NCBI GenBank assembly: GCA_035252155.1
Contig: DATFDL010000703.1
Coordinates: forward strand, 1 to 17,343
DNA length: 17,343 nucleotides
DNA from: JAICLL01 sp035252155
Lineage (GTDB): Bacteria > Planctomycetota > Planctomycetia > Pirellulales > JAICIG01
Reading direction: 5' to 3'
Part shown: positions 1 through 6,940 of the stretch, piece after piece
Numbering within the stretch: position 1 is the first letter of the stretch
How the letters are laid out: each line of letters begins with the position of its first letter
Notes under the pieces: generated by a model
Database searches by the model: none
Seen by the model: only the letters and a program-made list of their open reading frames with translations
Told to the model about the DNA's origin: nothing
Translations under genes and position numbers: made by a program

Positions 1-3
1 ACA

Positions 4-20
4 TGCCAGGCAAGCTGGCA
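4..20. other. Small perfect hairpin at window edge
   Basis: TGCCAG and CTGGCA form a perfect 6-bp stem with a 5-base loop. No T-tract follows on either strand, so it is not a clear intrinsic terminator. The rest of 1-158 shows only the repeat at 72-101, an AGGGG/CCCCT stem at 133-147 in the presumed TolC leader, and the ribosome binding site at 152-158. Confidence 0.3.
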
Positions 21-71
21 GGGGTCGAAAGTGCGACACCAAAGAGCCTACGCAAGGACGATCCAGCCTGA

Positions 72-101
72 TTTTGCCTCGCTGGCGCTTCGGGTTAATG
101 T
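72..101 (+). repeat. Short dispersed repeat, copy 1
   Basis: This 30-base stretch upstream of the TolC gene matches 8465-8494 at 26 of 30 positions by hand alignment; the shared core is CGCTTCGGGTTA. Both copies lie in non-coding DNA and on the same strand. My recollection is that similar sequences are common between genes in Pirellulales, which would make it a genome-wide interspersed repeat, but the window itself shows only two copies. Confidence 0.5.
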
Positions 102-167
102 ACTCGACCTTCAGAGAATACCGATGACATTCAGGGGACCAGCCCCTCAGCGGAAGGAATGATCCTG

Positions 168-1991
168 ATGGAACGATGCACCTGTTTGCTTGCTGTCGTG
201 GCCAGCCTGGCGCTTGGCTGCTTTGGTCCGCGGCCGTGCTCCGCGCAGCCGTCGCCGGCGCAGCTCCATCGGACCAACGTGACGCGAAAGCATGTGGCGA
301 CGCGGCGTCAGACGCCGGTCGACTCGGGCAATGTTCCGCCGCTGGTTACTTTTCCGGCGCGCGGTGACAAACCGCCGGCGCGGCCAAGCCGAAAGTCTCC
401 GCTCGAGCAGCCGCCGACTCCCGGCGGCGAAGTTCTGGACATGAGGCCGCCACCGCCCGCGCCGGGCGACCTGCGCTTCCCCATCAACCTGGCCACCGCC
501 TTGCGACTGGCCGACGCGCGGCCGATCATCGTCTCGACCACCGGGGCGACGGTCTGGGTCGCCGAGGCCGAACTTCAAAAAGCTAAAGTGCTTTGGGTGC
601 CGACGGTCAACCTCGGGGCCGATTACACCCGCCACGACGGCTACGGGCCTGACCTGAATCGCGGCGTCAACGTACCCAAAGGCGTCAATGCGCTGGGGCA
701 GCCCGCGCCAGGCAGCTTAGGAAAGTCGCTCAACCAAAACGTGAATTTCTTTTACGGGGGCGGGGGCTTCACCTGGATGCCATCGGGGCCGAATTACTTC
801 TATCAGCCGGTGCCGGGCCCGCCGCTGATGCCTTCGCCTCAGTTTCAATACACGGCCGATATGATCTTCGAGCCGCTGCGCGCGCGGCAAAAGCTCAACT
901 CGGCGCGCTGGGACGTTCAGACCGCCAAGAACGACGCCCTGTTCATGACGGCCCAGGCGTACTTCAACGTCCATCGCTATCGCGGCCAGTACGCCGTGAC
1001 GATCGACGCCGTACAACGAGGCCGGCGGTTGGTGGAAACGATCGCCACGCTCAGTCCCGATCTGGTCTCGCGAGCCGAGGTCGACCGGGCCCGCAATCTG
1101 TTGGCCGACTTGGAACAACAGGCGGTAACGGCGCGGCAGCACTGGCGCATCGCCAGCGCTGAGCTGACCCGCGTGCTGCGTCTCGACCCGCGCGCCGTGG
1201 TCGAACCACTGGAGCACGACCATCTGCAGATCACGTTGATCGACCCCAGTCGCTCGCTCGACCAGTTGATGCCGATCGCCTTGAAGAACCGCCCGGAGCT
1301 GGCGTCGCACCAGGCGCTCGTGCAAGAGATGCTGGTGGCCACGCGCCGCGAAAAACTGCGGCCTCTGCTGCCGTCGCTCTTTATGAACGGCTTCCAGACG
1401 CCCTATGAGCTCCTCGAAGGTGGAGCCCAGGGCATCGGCAAAGGCGGCAAAATCAACCAGTGGAGCCCGAGAGATGACCTGTCGCCCGAAATGTTGTTGA
1501 TCGCCCAGGGCCTGGGTTTCAGGAACCTGGCACAGGTCAAGGAGGCGCGCGGCATGTCGTCGCAGGAGATCGTGAGGCTGTTTCACATGCAGGACTCGAT
1601 CGCCGCCGGTGTGACGCGAACGCAGGCCGACCTGCAGTCGGCGGCCGCCCGAGTGGTCCAAGCCGAACGCGAGGTCAGGTCGGCCTTGATCAATTTCAAC
1701 GGCAATCTTGAAGGCCTTGCCCAAATCAAGCGGTTCGACAACATCCAGGAATTGATCTTCCGTCCGCAGCAAGTGGTCTTTGCGCTGCAGTTGTTGATGA
1801 TGGCTTACGACAATTACATCGCCACGGTCGCCGAGTACAATACCGCGCAGTTTGCGATGTTTCACGAGCTGGGCTACCCCGCGCGGGAGATTTCGTTCTT
1901 GCGGCGGCCGGGCGCGGTGCTGCCCGTGAATACCTCGCGGCCTGATTACTTGCCGCCGGTAGGCACCGGGCCGCCGCCGGCAACACGCTAG
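168..1991 (+). CDS. TolC-family outer-membrane efflux channel
   Basis: This 607-residue protein is predicted to form the outer-membrane exit duct of a tripartite efflux pump. A hydrophobic N-terminus (LLAVVASLALGC) acts as a signal peptide, either lipoprotein-type at the Cys or cleaved after CSA. A proline-rich spacer of about 50 residues follows. The first outer-membrane-efflux repeat begins near residue 104 (INLATALRLADARP) and continues with a long helical hairpin at about 235-350. The second repeat begins near 369 with the family's typical ALKNRPEL motif and ends near 560; a proline-rich tail closes the protein. I chose the ATG at 168 over the one at 159 because GGAAGGA at 152-158 lies 9 bases before 168 but abuts 159. 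The neighbours encode adaptor and permeases, so this is probably their outer-membrane partner, although it is about 5 kb away and in a different transcription unit. The family is clear; the substrate is unknown. Confidence 0.9.
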   Translation: MERCTCLLAVVASLALGCFGPRPCSAQPSPAQLHRTNVTRKHVATRRQTPVDSGNVPPLVTFPARGDKPPARPSRKSPLEQPPTPGGEVLDMRPPPPAPGDLRFPINLATALRLADARPIIVSTTGATVWVAEAELQKAKVLWVPTVNLGADYTRHDGYGPDLNRGVNVPKGVNALGQPAPGSLGKSLNQNVNFFYGGGGFTWMPSGPNYFYQPVPGPPLMPSPQFQYTADMIFEPLRARQKLNSARWDVQTAKNDALFMTAQAYFNVHRYRGQYAVTIDAVQRGRRLVETIATLSPDLVSRAEVDRARNLLADLEQQAVTARQHWRIASAELTRVLRLDPRAVVEPLEHDHLQITLIDPSRSLDQLMPIALKNRPELASHQALVQEMLVATRREKLRPLLPSLFMNGFQTPYELLEGGAQGIGKGGKINQWSPRDDLSPEMLLIAQGLGFRNLAQVKEARGMSSQEIVRLFHMQDSIAAGVTRTQADLQSAAARVVQAEREVRSALINFNGNLEGLAQIKRFDNIQELIFRPQQVVFALQLLMMAYDNYIATVAEYNTAQFAMFHELGYPAREISFLRRPGAVLPVNTSRPDYLPPVGTGPPPATR

Positions 1992-2057
1992 AGTTGTCGC
2001 CGACGTTCCAATTCCGACGTTCCAATGATCTTGAGACCAGAAACCGGGGAGATTTCG

Positions 2058-2807
2058 ATGAGACGGCGATTCTTGATCCTATTCGGCTCGGTGACGTTCG
2101 CCGCGATCGCGTGGTTGCCGGCGGTAGCTCAGGAATACTCCAACGGCGGCGTGTGCGCCAGTGGCCGCGGGCCGGCGATCCTCACGCCGGTCGAGGCCTA
2201 CGGCGTTCACCCGCCCGGCGTTGACCCCGCCGAAGCGAAGCGGTGGTGCTACCGTTGGCGGCAGATTTTCGCTCCCTACTATGCGCCGGTTTCGCCGGTC
2301 GCGTCGACGGCCCGCTGGAAACCGTGGGGCTATTATCCGCTGCTGCCCTATTACACGCCGTATTATCTAGGATATTCCCCTCATCGGCTTTTCAATCCGC
2401 CGCCCGCGCCCTACGGCGCCGATGGCTGGGGAAAAGGGCCGATGCCCGATCATCCGCTCCCGAAAAAACCGGGCACGACCCCGCTGCACTACGGGCCGTA
2501 CACGTCGGTCATCGACGACGACACCATCTTCTGGGACATGGGCGGCAACGGCTTGGTTCCCTACGAGTCGGGCGGGCCCGGGCGCATCGGTCCGCCCGAT
2601 CTCGTCGACGCCATCCAGGCCAGCCGAGGGGGCGGCGGTCACGTTCACGCCCAACTCGTCGAGCCGGAGCTCGCGCCCGCGATCATGGCGCCTCATGAAG
2701 CGATTGAAGAGCCGCAACCAACGGATCGCCGACAACCCACCCTCCAGCCCAAGCGGCGTCCCGCGCCAGTCGAGCCGATCCTTCCGGGCAGGATCCTCGA
2801 TCAGTGA
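2058..2807 (+). CDS. Secreted Pro/Tyr/Gly-rich protein of unknown function
   Basis: I do not recognise a family for this 249-residue protein. The start at 2058 follows a GGGGAG ribosome binding site with about 6 bases of spacing; an upstream in-frame ATG at 2025 has none. Residues 1-24 form a standard signal peptide (basic MRRR, then a hydrophobic stretch ending AVA before Gln25), so the mature protein is exported. The mature part is rich in Pro, Tyr, Trp and Gly: a YY/PYY-rich stretch at about 78-110, a central DDDTIFWDMGG block and a charged proline-rich C-terminus. There are no further membrane helices. It lies 66 bases after the TolC stop on the same strand and may be cotranscribed with it. 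It could be an envelope accessory protein, but that is only inferred from position. Confidence 0.75.
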   Translation: MRRRFLILFGSVTFAAIAWLPAVAQEYSNGGVCASGRGPAILTPVEAYGVHPPGVDPAEAKRWCYRWRQIFAPYYAPVSPVASTARWKPWGYYPLLPYYTPYYLGYSPHRLFNPPPAPYGADGWGKGPMPDHPLPKKPGTTPLHYGPYTSVIDDDTIFWDMGGNGLVPYESGGPGRIGPPDLVDAIQASRGGGGHVHAQLVEPELAPAIMAPHEAIEEPQPTDRRQPTLQPKRRPAPVEPILPGRILDQ

Positions 2808-2831
2808 AAACCATGAATTGGCTGGAAGTCT

Positions 2832-3983
2832 TCAATCTTTGCGCGCCTCGGCACTTGTAGAATCCTTGCGCCATTTGGCCGCTTCGTCGTCCTTGCCCCA
2901 GGCTTCATAAAGACGCACCAGGCGCTGGCGGGCACGGTCGAGTTGGCGCCGGTCTTGGACGGGCAATTTGGCCTGCCGCTGCTGGATGCCTTCGTAGCCA
3001 GCCAGCAGCGCCTGCTCGGCCGCGGCGTACTTTTTTTGTTCGAACATCGCCTCGCCGAGCATCGACTGGGCATCGAACGTCGTCCATTCGTCGGGCTGCA
3101 CGCGTTGGCGGATCCGTAGAGATTCTCGCAATTTCAATTCGGCCTCGGCGGGCTTGCCGTCGGCCAGCAACGCCGAGGCCTGGATGGCCAGCGCGGCGGC
3201 ATGCGTTGACGAAAGCGGAGTCTGCTCAAACAGGCGGCTTGCTTCCTCCTGGCGGTCGGCGCGGCGATAGGCCACGGCCAGTTGGTTGCGGCAGTCGCCC
3301 GTGTCGGGATGTTCCGGGCCTAACTCCGCTTCGAGCAGTGCCAGCGCGCGCTCATACTGCCAGATGGCGCGCTGGGTATCGCCTAAGTCGAGAAATGTTG
3401 TGCCCAGGATTTGGCGGATCAACGCTTCGGCCAGCGGGTCATTGGCAAATGTCTCGGCGACCTTGGGTTCGGCCGAGTCCACGACCTGTCGCAACGTGAC
3501 GTCGTCGTCGCCCGCAACCGTCTTCCACCCACCGTGGTCGCCGGAAGTCAAGACACCCTTATGCAGGAATTCCAACACCGCTTGGGCGACATGGGCGTCG
3601 CTTTCAGCCGCGTTCTCGGTCGCTCGTGCGTGATCGCGCTGCCCGGCGGCGGTTCGCCGTGCGACGAGGGCCTCTTCGAGTCGCTTCTCGGCTGAGGCTT
3701 TCGCCTGCCACGCCTGGTCGCGTTCTTTTTGCGCCTCCTGCGCCGCGTGAGATTTCGATCGCTCGAAGGTCCACCACGCCCAGGCGGCCAGGCCCACTGC
3801 CAGCACGACCAGCGCCGGCACAGCCCAAGCCCAGCGACGCTTTTTGGGGCCGGCGGGCCGCTCCGCCCTTTCCTTCGCAGTGTGGTAAGTCGGTGTTTCC
3901 ACGATCGAACCGGCGGATTGCAGCTCAAATCGACTTCGAGAAAAAGCGGCCCGCAATATCAATGTAGCGGTCGAGTAGAGCAA
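2832..3983 (-). CDS. Membrane-anchored TPR protein resembling a kinase C-terminal tail (paralog A)
   Basis: The reading frame gives up to 383 residues. A basic segment (KKRR) precedes one transmembrane helix at about 51-72, then a charged coiled coil at about 78-135, then TPR-like helix pairs from about 165 to 370 (for example LDLGDTQRAIWQYERALALL). This layout, with a TLRQVVDSAEPKVAETF block followed by ALALxEAELGPEHPDT, is that of the region C-terminal to the kinase domain in many planctomycete Ser/Thr kinases, but no kinase domain is present. The start is uncertain: the longest frame begins with TTG at 3983, an alternative is GTG at 3902, and neither has a clear ribosome binding site, so the 5' end may be lost. 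It is about 68% identical over 85 residues to the TPR protein at 6058-6900. It is convergent with the secreted-protein gene (24-base gap). A protein-interaction scaffold is likely. Confidence 0.75.
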   Translation of the reverse strand: MLYSTATLILRAAFSRSRFELQSAGSIVETPTYHTAKERAERPAGPKKRRWAWAVPALVVLAVGLAAWAWWTFERSKSHAAQEAQKERDQAWQAKASAEKRLEEALVARRTAAGQRDHARATENAAESDAHVAQAVLEFLHKGVLTSGDHGGWKTVAGDDDVTLRQVVDSAEPKVAETFANDPLAEALIRQILGTTFLDLGDTQRAIWQYERALALLEAELGPEHPDTGDCRNQLAVAYRRADRQEEASRLFEQTPLSSTHAAALAIQASALLADGKPAEAELKLRESLRIRQRVQPDEWTTFDAQSMLGEAMFEQKKYAAAEQALLAGYEGIQQRQAKLPVQDRRQLDRARQRLVRLYEAWGKDDEAAKWRKDSTSAEARKD

Positions 3984-4070
3984 AATGAAGCCAATCCGCG
4001 ATACAATTGACGGTGTATCGAGATGCGGAGATGTCGCCCAGGGCCGCCGACGGCCGCTAAGCAGCCTTCC

Positions 4071-4502
4071 ATGTCACCTCAGACGATTCTTCACCCGACG
4101 GATTTCTCTCCCTATGCGGAACGGGCCTTCGACGCGGCCTGTTCGCTGGCCCGGCACTATGGTGCGCGAGTAGTCGTCGTGCACGCCTCCGCGGTGGCTG
4201 CTGCCGGATATGGCACGGCGACGGTGCCGCCTCCGGAAGGCGACTGGAGCGTCTTGGAGCATCAAATCGCTCAAGTCCGCCCCAAGGATGAGAGTGTGCG
4301 CGTCGAACACCGCTTAGTGCTAGGCACCCCACCGGAGGAGATCATTCGTGTGGCGGCCGAGATTCACGCCGATCTGATCGTGATGGGAACACACGGCCGC
4401 ACCGGTTTGAGCCGGGCGTTGATGGGCAGCGTCGCCGAAGAGGTGGTGCGAAAGGCCCCTTGCTCGGTACTGGTCGTCAAAACGCCGCACGGTGCGGCGT
4501 GA
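4071..4502 (+). CDS. Universal stress protein (UspA family)
   Basis: This 143-residue single-domain cytoplasmic protein has the usual Usp length. It begins with the family's strand-then-acidic motif (ILHPTDFSPYAERAF, Asp11) and carries the complete nucleotide-binding signature G-x2-G-x9-G-S (Gly106, Gly109, Gly119, Ser120), which in ATP-binding members contacts the phosphates. The last strand, CSVLVVK, is also typical. The ATG at 4071 is preferred because homology begins there; the longer frame from 4023 adds 16 low-complexity residues. Neither start has a good ribosome binding site. It is transcribed divergently from the TPR gene at 2832-3983, and the stretch 3984-4070 would have to hold promoters for both. 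Its role in stress survival is inferred from the family only; nothing links it to efflux. Confidence 0.9.
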   Translation: MSPQTILHPTDFSPYAERAFDAACSLARHYGARVVVVHASAVAAAGYGTATVPPPEGDWSVLEHQIAQVRPKDESVRVEHRLVLGTPPEEIIRVAAEIHADLIVMGTHGRTGLSRALMGSVAEEVVRKAPCSVLVVKTPHGAA

Positions 4503-4559
4503 ACGGCGCGCTGCTCTGTTGATCACAGTCGATCCCCCCTCACTGAACAGCAGGGACTA

Positions 4560-4582
4560 GCGCCAACTCCGTTCGCTGGCGC
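4560..4582. other. Hairpin between converging genes
   Basis: GCGCCA (4560-4565) and TGGCGC (4577-4582) form a perfect 6-bp stem with an 11-base loop, between the ends of the convergent genes at 4502 (+) and 4631 (-). No T-tract follows on either strand, so at most it is a weak, possibly bidirectional terminator or mRNA 3'-end structure. Confidence 0.3.
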
Positions 4583-4630
4583 CAATCTACAAGCAGTCGC
4601 TCGCCGCGTTCTATGGCGGTGCGATGCGAG

Positions 4631-4906
4631 TCACGGCGTGTCCAAGACCTCTTGCCAGCCGCTGGCCTTCGCCGCGCGCCGAATCATCCGATTCAATCGG
4701 TCCAAATCCGAGACGCTCTCGATCTGGCTCTTGATCGTGTCGTCCGCTGGGCCGAACCGCTGTTCGCCGAACAGCAAGATCGCTTGCTTCGCCTGTTTTT
4801 CCTTGCCCTCGTCCACGATCATCAAATACGTATCCGATTCTTGTATGAAATGCACTCCTCGAAAAATCTCAGCGGCCAAAAGTCTCTTCACTCGCAGCCC
4901 GGTCAT
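4631..4906 (-). pseudogene. Remnant resembling the C-terminus of a DUF4351/Rpn-type nuclease family protein
   Basis: The frame encodes 91 residues. The block FGEQRFGPADDTIKSQIES followed by SDLDRLNRMIRRAAKASGW matches, as I know the family, the C-terminal region of DUF4351-like proteins, which often follows a PD-(D/E)XK (Rpn/transposase-like) nuclease domain; the TYLMIVDEG segment before it resembles the TYQxIxxEG linker seen there. The nuclease domain is absent. The frame is closed by an in-frame TGA only 12 bases upstream of the ATG, there is no ribosome binding site, and the HigA gene ends 29 bases upstream. It is therefore probably a truncated relic, though a small functional standalone protein cannot be excluded. 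It supports a history of mobile or defence DNA here. Confidence 0.5.
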
Positions 4907-4935
4907 AGCAGGGCGTCAGTCAGGAGTCGCTGAAT

Positions 4936-5382
4936 CTATTTACGTTTCTTTGAAGTGCGTGCCCGCGGCGAATGCGGCGTCTCGAAGACGTCGGGATCGA
5001 CGCAAAAGTAGCTTGCCAGTTTGGCCCTCTGGGCGCGAATGAGTTGACGCTTGCCGCTCAAGACGTCCGAAATCACGGCAGCCGCGATCTTGGTGGCCCG
5101 CGAGACGTCCGTTTCCGTAACGCCTTTCGCTTCGATCAAGTGCCGCAGCATGTCGCCGTCCGAGACTGGCCCGAGCGGGTGCTCGGTTGATTCGTACTTT
5201 TCGACCAAATCGCTTAACACGTCTAAATAGCCCTGTTCACCGGGCAAGAGGCTCGGCTTGTCCAATAGCGAATTGATCACGGCAATGGCCAGATCCAGCT
5301 CCTCCTCGGACTCGATCGGGAGCAGCGGAAAGCTCCTCACCAGCCGGAAATAAACGTCCTCTTCCGAATCGATGATGCTCAT
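4936..5382 (-). CDS. higA: HigA-family antitoxin, HTH XRE type
   Basis: This 148-residue protein is the predicted antitoxin of a HigB/HigA type II system: it binds and neutralises the toxin and represses its own operon. Residues 1-70 form the acidic helical N-terminal part of the COG5499-type HigA family; residues about 75-125 form a helix-turn-helix (DMLRHLIEAKGVTETDVS, then ISDVLSGKRQL, the recognition-helix region). A basic tail (SKKRK) ends it. The chosen ATG at 5380-5382 overlaps the toxin's TGA at 5379-5381 (ATGA), the usual sign of translational coupling. An AGGAAGG lies 12 bases upstream, rather far, and an alternative ATG at 5406 has no ribosome binding site. The toxin-first order is typical of HigBA. 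Confidence 0.88.
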   Translation of the reverse strand: MSIIDSEEDVYFRLVRSFPLLPIESEEELDLAIAVINSLLDKPSLLPGEQGYLDVLSDLVEKYESTEHPLGPVSDGDMLRHLIEAKGVTETDVSRATKIAAAVISDVLSGKRQLIRAQRAKLASYFCVDPDVFETPHSPRARTSKKRK

Positions 5383-5687
5383 GCGCAGCCGCAGCCTTCC
5401 TTCCATTTACCGTCGTCGTATTCGCGATGCGTCAAAACATGCCGAACATACACCTTTTGCCGGATCGCCTCAAAGTGGATGACCGTGATCAGGCGATACT
5501 TGTTGCCCCCGATATTGAACACCACGCACTTGCCAATCAGATCCGCATGGGGAAACGACTTGCGCACATCGGCGAAACTCAGCCATTGCGATTTCCGGGT
5601 GTGACGCGCCCATGCTCGCAGGGGCGATTCCGCGTCGGCGTGGCGCCGCCAGAAGTCTCGCAACGTTTTTTCCGAGATGATGTGCAT
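5379..5687 (-). CDS. higB: HigB-family toxin, probable ribosome-dependent mRNA interferase
   Basis: This 102-residue protein matches the HigB family over its full length. It opens with MHIISEKTLRDFW, has the core FNIGGNKYRL (57-66) and ends with HVLTHREYDD and a Lys/Trp segment, the conserved C-terminal block of this RelE-superfamily group. These enzymes cut mRNA on the ribosome. The ATG at 5687 is preferred over the TTG at 5696 because family homology begins there. The frame looks intact and the conserved basic and histidine residues are present, so the toxin is probably functional, as expected if an intact antitoxin is maintained. The gene precedes and overlaps higA. A promoter candidate with an internal palindrome lies immediately upstream (5697-5725). 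Confidence 0.9.
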   Translation of the reverse strand: MHIISEKTLRDFWRRHADAESPLRAWARHTRKSQWLSFADVRKSFPHADLIGKCVVFNIGGNKYRLITVIHFEAIRQKVYVRHVLTHREYDDGKWKEGCGCA

Positions 5688-5696
5688 CCCAACCAA

Positions 5697-5725
5697 ATTC
5701 TACCGCGCCAAAGGCGCTCATTGAA
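5697..5725 (-). promoter_or_regulatory. Candidate higBA promoter with operator-like palindrome
   Basis: Reading the minus strand, TTCAAT (5720-5725) and TAGAAT (5697-5702) are separated by 17 bases and resemble -35 and -10 boxes; TAGAAT matches the -10 consensus at 5 of 6 positions, TTCAAT the -35 at about 3. The spacer contains a perfect inverted repeat, GCGCC-TTT-GGCGC (5705-5717), where a HigA dimer could sit and block RNA polymerase. The transcript would start about 3 bases before the toxin ATG, so it would be nearly leaderless. This is inference from sequence pattern only. Confidence 0.35.
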
Positions 5726-5749
5726 GGGCGAACGGTAAAAGCCGGTCTA

Positions 5750-6021
5750 AGTCGTTTGCGTTGGACCGAAGATTTGCCAGTGGGCGCAGTGCTCCTGGTG
5801 CGAAAGCAGTAGTCGGGGCCTTGGTGGCGCCGCCCACCTTGATACCGTCTTCGTGGATGACGTCTTTATAGGTTCGGCGTGGCCGTGCTCGTTATCGAAG
5901 TCCCAGCCGAGCAATTTGAAGAAGGCGTCAAGGAATTCACGGCGTACTTGGGTTTCGTTGTACCCGGCGGCCTGTAGGCGGAGCGGTTGCGCTCAAAACG
6001 ATCGACCAACAGATGAAGCAT
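5750..6021 (-). pseudogene. Frameshifted remnant of a type IIG restriction-modification enzyme N-terminus
   Basis: No intact frame exists here, but the minus strand read across three frame changes gives consecutive conserved blocks: LVDRFERNRSAYR from an ATG at 6021; then YNETQVRREFLDAFF and LLGWDFDNEHGHAE; then DVIHEDGIKVGGATKAP; then DYCFR. As I know the family, this is the N-terminus of Eco57I-type fused restriction-methylase proteins (pattern ERNxxAYKSGxYNExQVRxEFIxPFFxxLGWD, then KDVxHEDAIKxGGATKAPDYCFRI). The frame changes lie near 5971, 5871 and 5815, and each is consistent with loss of one base. Homology fades near 5760, before the catalytic PD-(D/E)XK Lys region is convincingly reached; the methyltransferase and specificity domains are absent. 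The gene is dead. It abuts the 3' end of the TPR gene (6058) and the higBA promoter. Confidence 0.7.
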
Positions 6022-6057
6022 AGATCAGAGGCTTCTCAAAAACGGTCTCAGCTTTTT

Positions 6058-6900
6058 TCAGCGATCGTTGTCGTCGCGTGGTTTGCCGCTACCGGGATGC
6101 ACATCGAACAGGCGGCTGGCGTCGTCATGCCGGCGGGCGCGACGATAGGCCACCGCCAATTGGTTGCGGCAGTCGCCGGTCGCAGGGTCGTCGGGTCCCA
6201 GCTCGGCTTCGCGCAGCGCCAAGGCCCGCTGGTACTGCTGAACCGCCCGTTCGGCTTCGCCCAGATCGAGATAGGCGGCGCCCAGGATTTGGCGAACCGA
6301 TGCTTCGACGAGCGGCCGGTCGGCGAAAGCCCCGGCCACCTTGGCATCGGCGGCATCGACGGCCTCGCGCAGCGTCGCTTCTTCGCCCAGGCCGTTGTTG
6401 TCCCAACTGGTGGGATTGCCCGTCGCCAGCAAGAGCTTGTCTTGCAAAAAGGCCAACACCGCTTTGGTATTTTGTTCGCTGCTCCGGGCCGCCTTTTCGC
6501 CCGCCAGAGCTTCGTCGCGCTCGCGTTCCAGGGCGCGCCGCTCGGCGACCACTTGATCCAGTTGTTTCTTGACCTGTGCCTCATCTTTGCGCGCCTGGTC
6601 GCGTTCCTCAACGAGTTGTGCGGGCTTCGCTTCCGAATTGCTTCCCCGGGCGTTGAACAACGCCACTCCAGTGCCCCCAAGCACGGCGGGCACCAGCAGC
6701 ATGGCCCCCATGGTGAGCAAGCCGCGCGGCTTTTTACGCCCCAAATGGTTTCCGGTAAACAGGTCCATCGGTTTTGGGGTCAAATCCAGTTGGACTTCGG
6801 GCATGCGTGGTGTTCCATGACAAGGTGCCGAGACATGCGGCGCTCCATCTTCCGCCTCGTTTGCGGGGCCGCTCGTTTCCGGATACAGCGTTTGGGTCAT
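6058..6900 (-). CDS. Membrane-anchored TPR protein, last gene of the efflux operon (paralog B)
   Basis: This 280-residue protein has a polar N-terminus with a basic RKKPRG, a transmembrane helix at about 61-83, a charged coiled coil at about 95-145 and a TPR-like region from about 178 to 265, ending abruptly in a low-complexity tail (HPGSGKPRDDNDR). It shares the TGDCRNQLAVAYRRA block and about 68% identity over 85 residues with the protein at 2832-3983, but stops roughly 100 residues earlier, right where the restriction-modification remnant begins, so its 3' end may have been truncated. The start is well supported by GAGGAAG (6907-6913), 6 bases before the ATG. It follows the adaptor gene by 40 bases, indicating cotranscription. 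Like its paralog it resembles a planctomycete kinase tail without the kinase. A scaffold or pump-accessory role is inference. Confidence 0.78.
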   Translation of the reverse strand: MTQTLYPETSGPANEAEDGAPHVSAPCHGTPRMPEVQLDLTPKPMDLFTGNHLGRKKPRGLLTMGAMLLVPAVLGGTGVALFNARGSNSEAKPAQLVEERDQARKDEAQVKKQLDQVVAERRALERERDEALAGEKAARSSEQNTKAVLAFLQDKLLLATGNPTSWDNNGLGEEATLREAVDAADAKVAGAFADRPLVEASVRQILGAAYLDLGEAERAVQQYQRALALREAELGPDDPATGDCRNQLAVAYRRARRHDDASRLFDVHPGSGKPRDDNDR

Positions 6901-6940
6901 CGTCAGCTTCCTCTAGGAACAAAGGGGTGAATGGTCGGCG

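Noticed and set aside
717..1865. Long minus-strand frame (382 codons) opposite TolC
   Set aside because: It is the antisense shadow of a clearly recognised gene; GC-rich codon use keeps the opposite frame open. It has no family resemblance.
6013..6930. Plus-strand frame of 305 codons across the TPR gene and the restriction-modification remnant
   Set aside because: The minus-strand TPR gene has a ribosome binding site, a membrane helix and a homologous paralog; the plus-strand product shows none of these.
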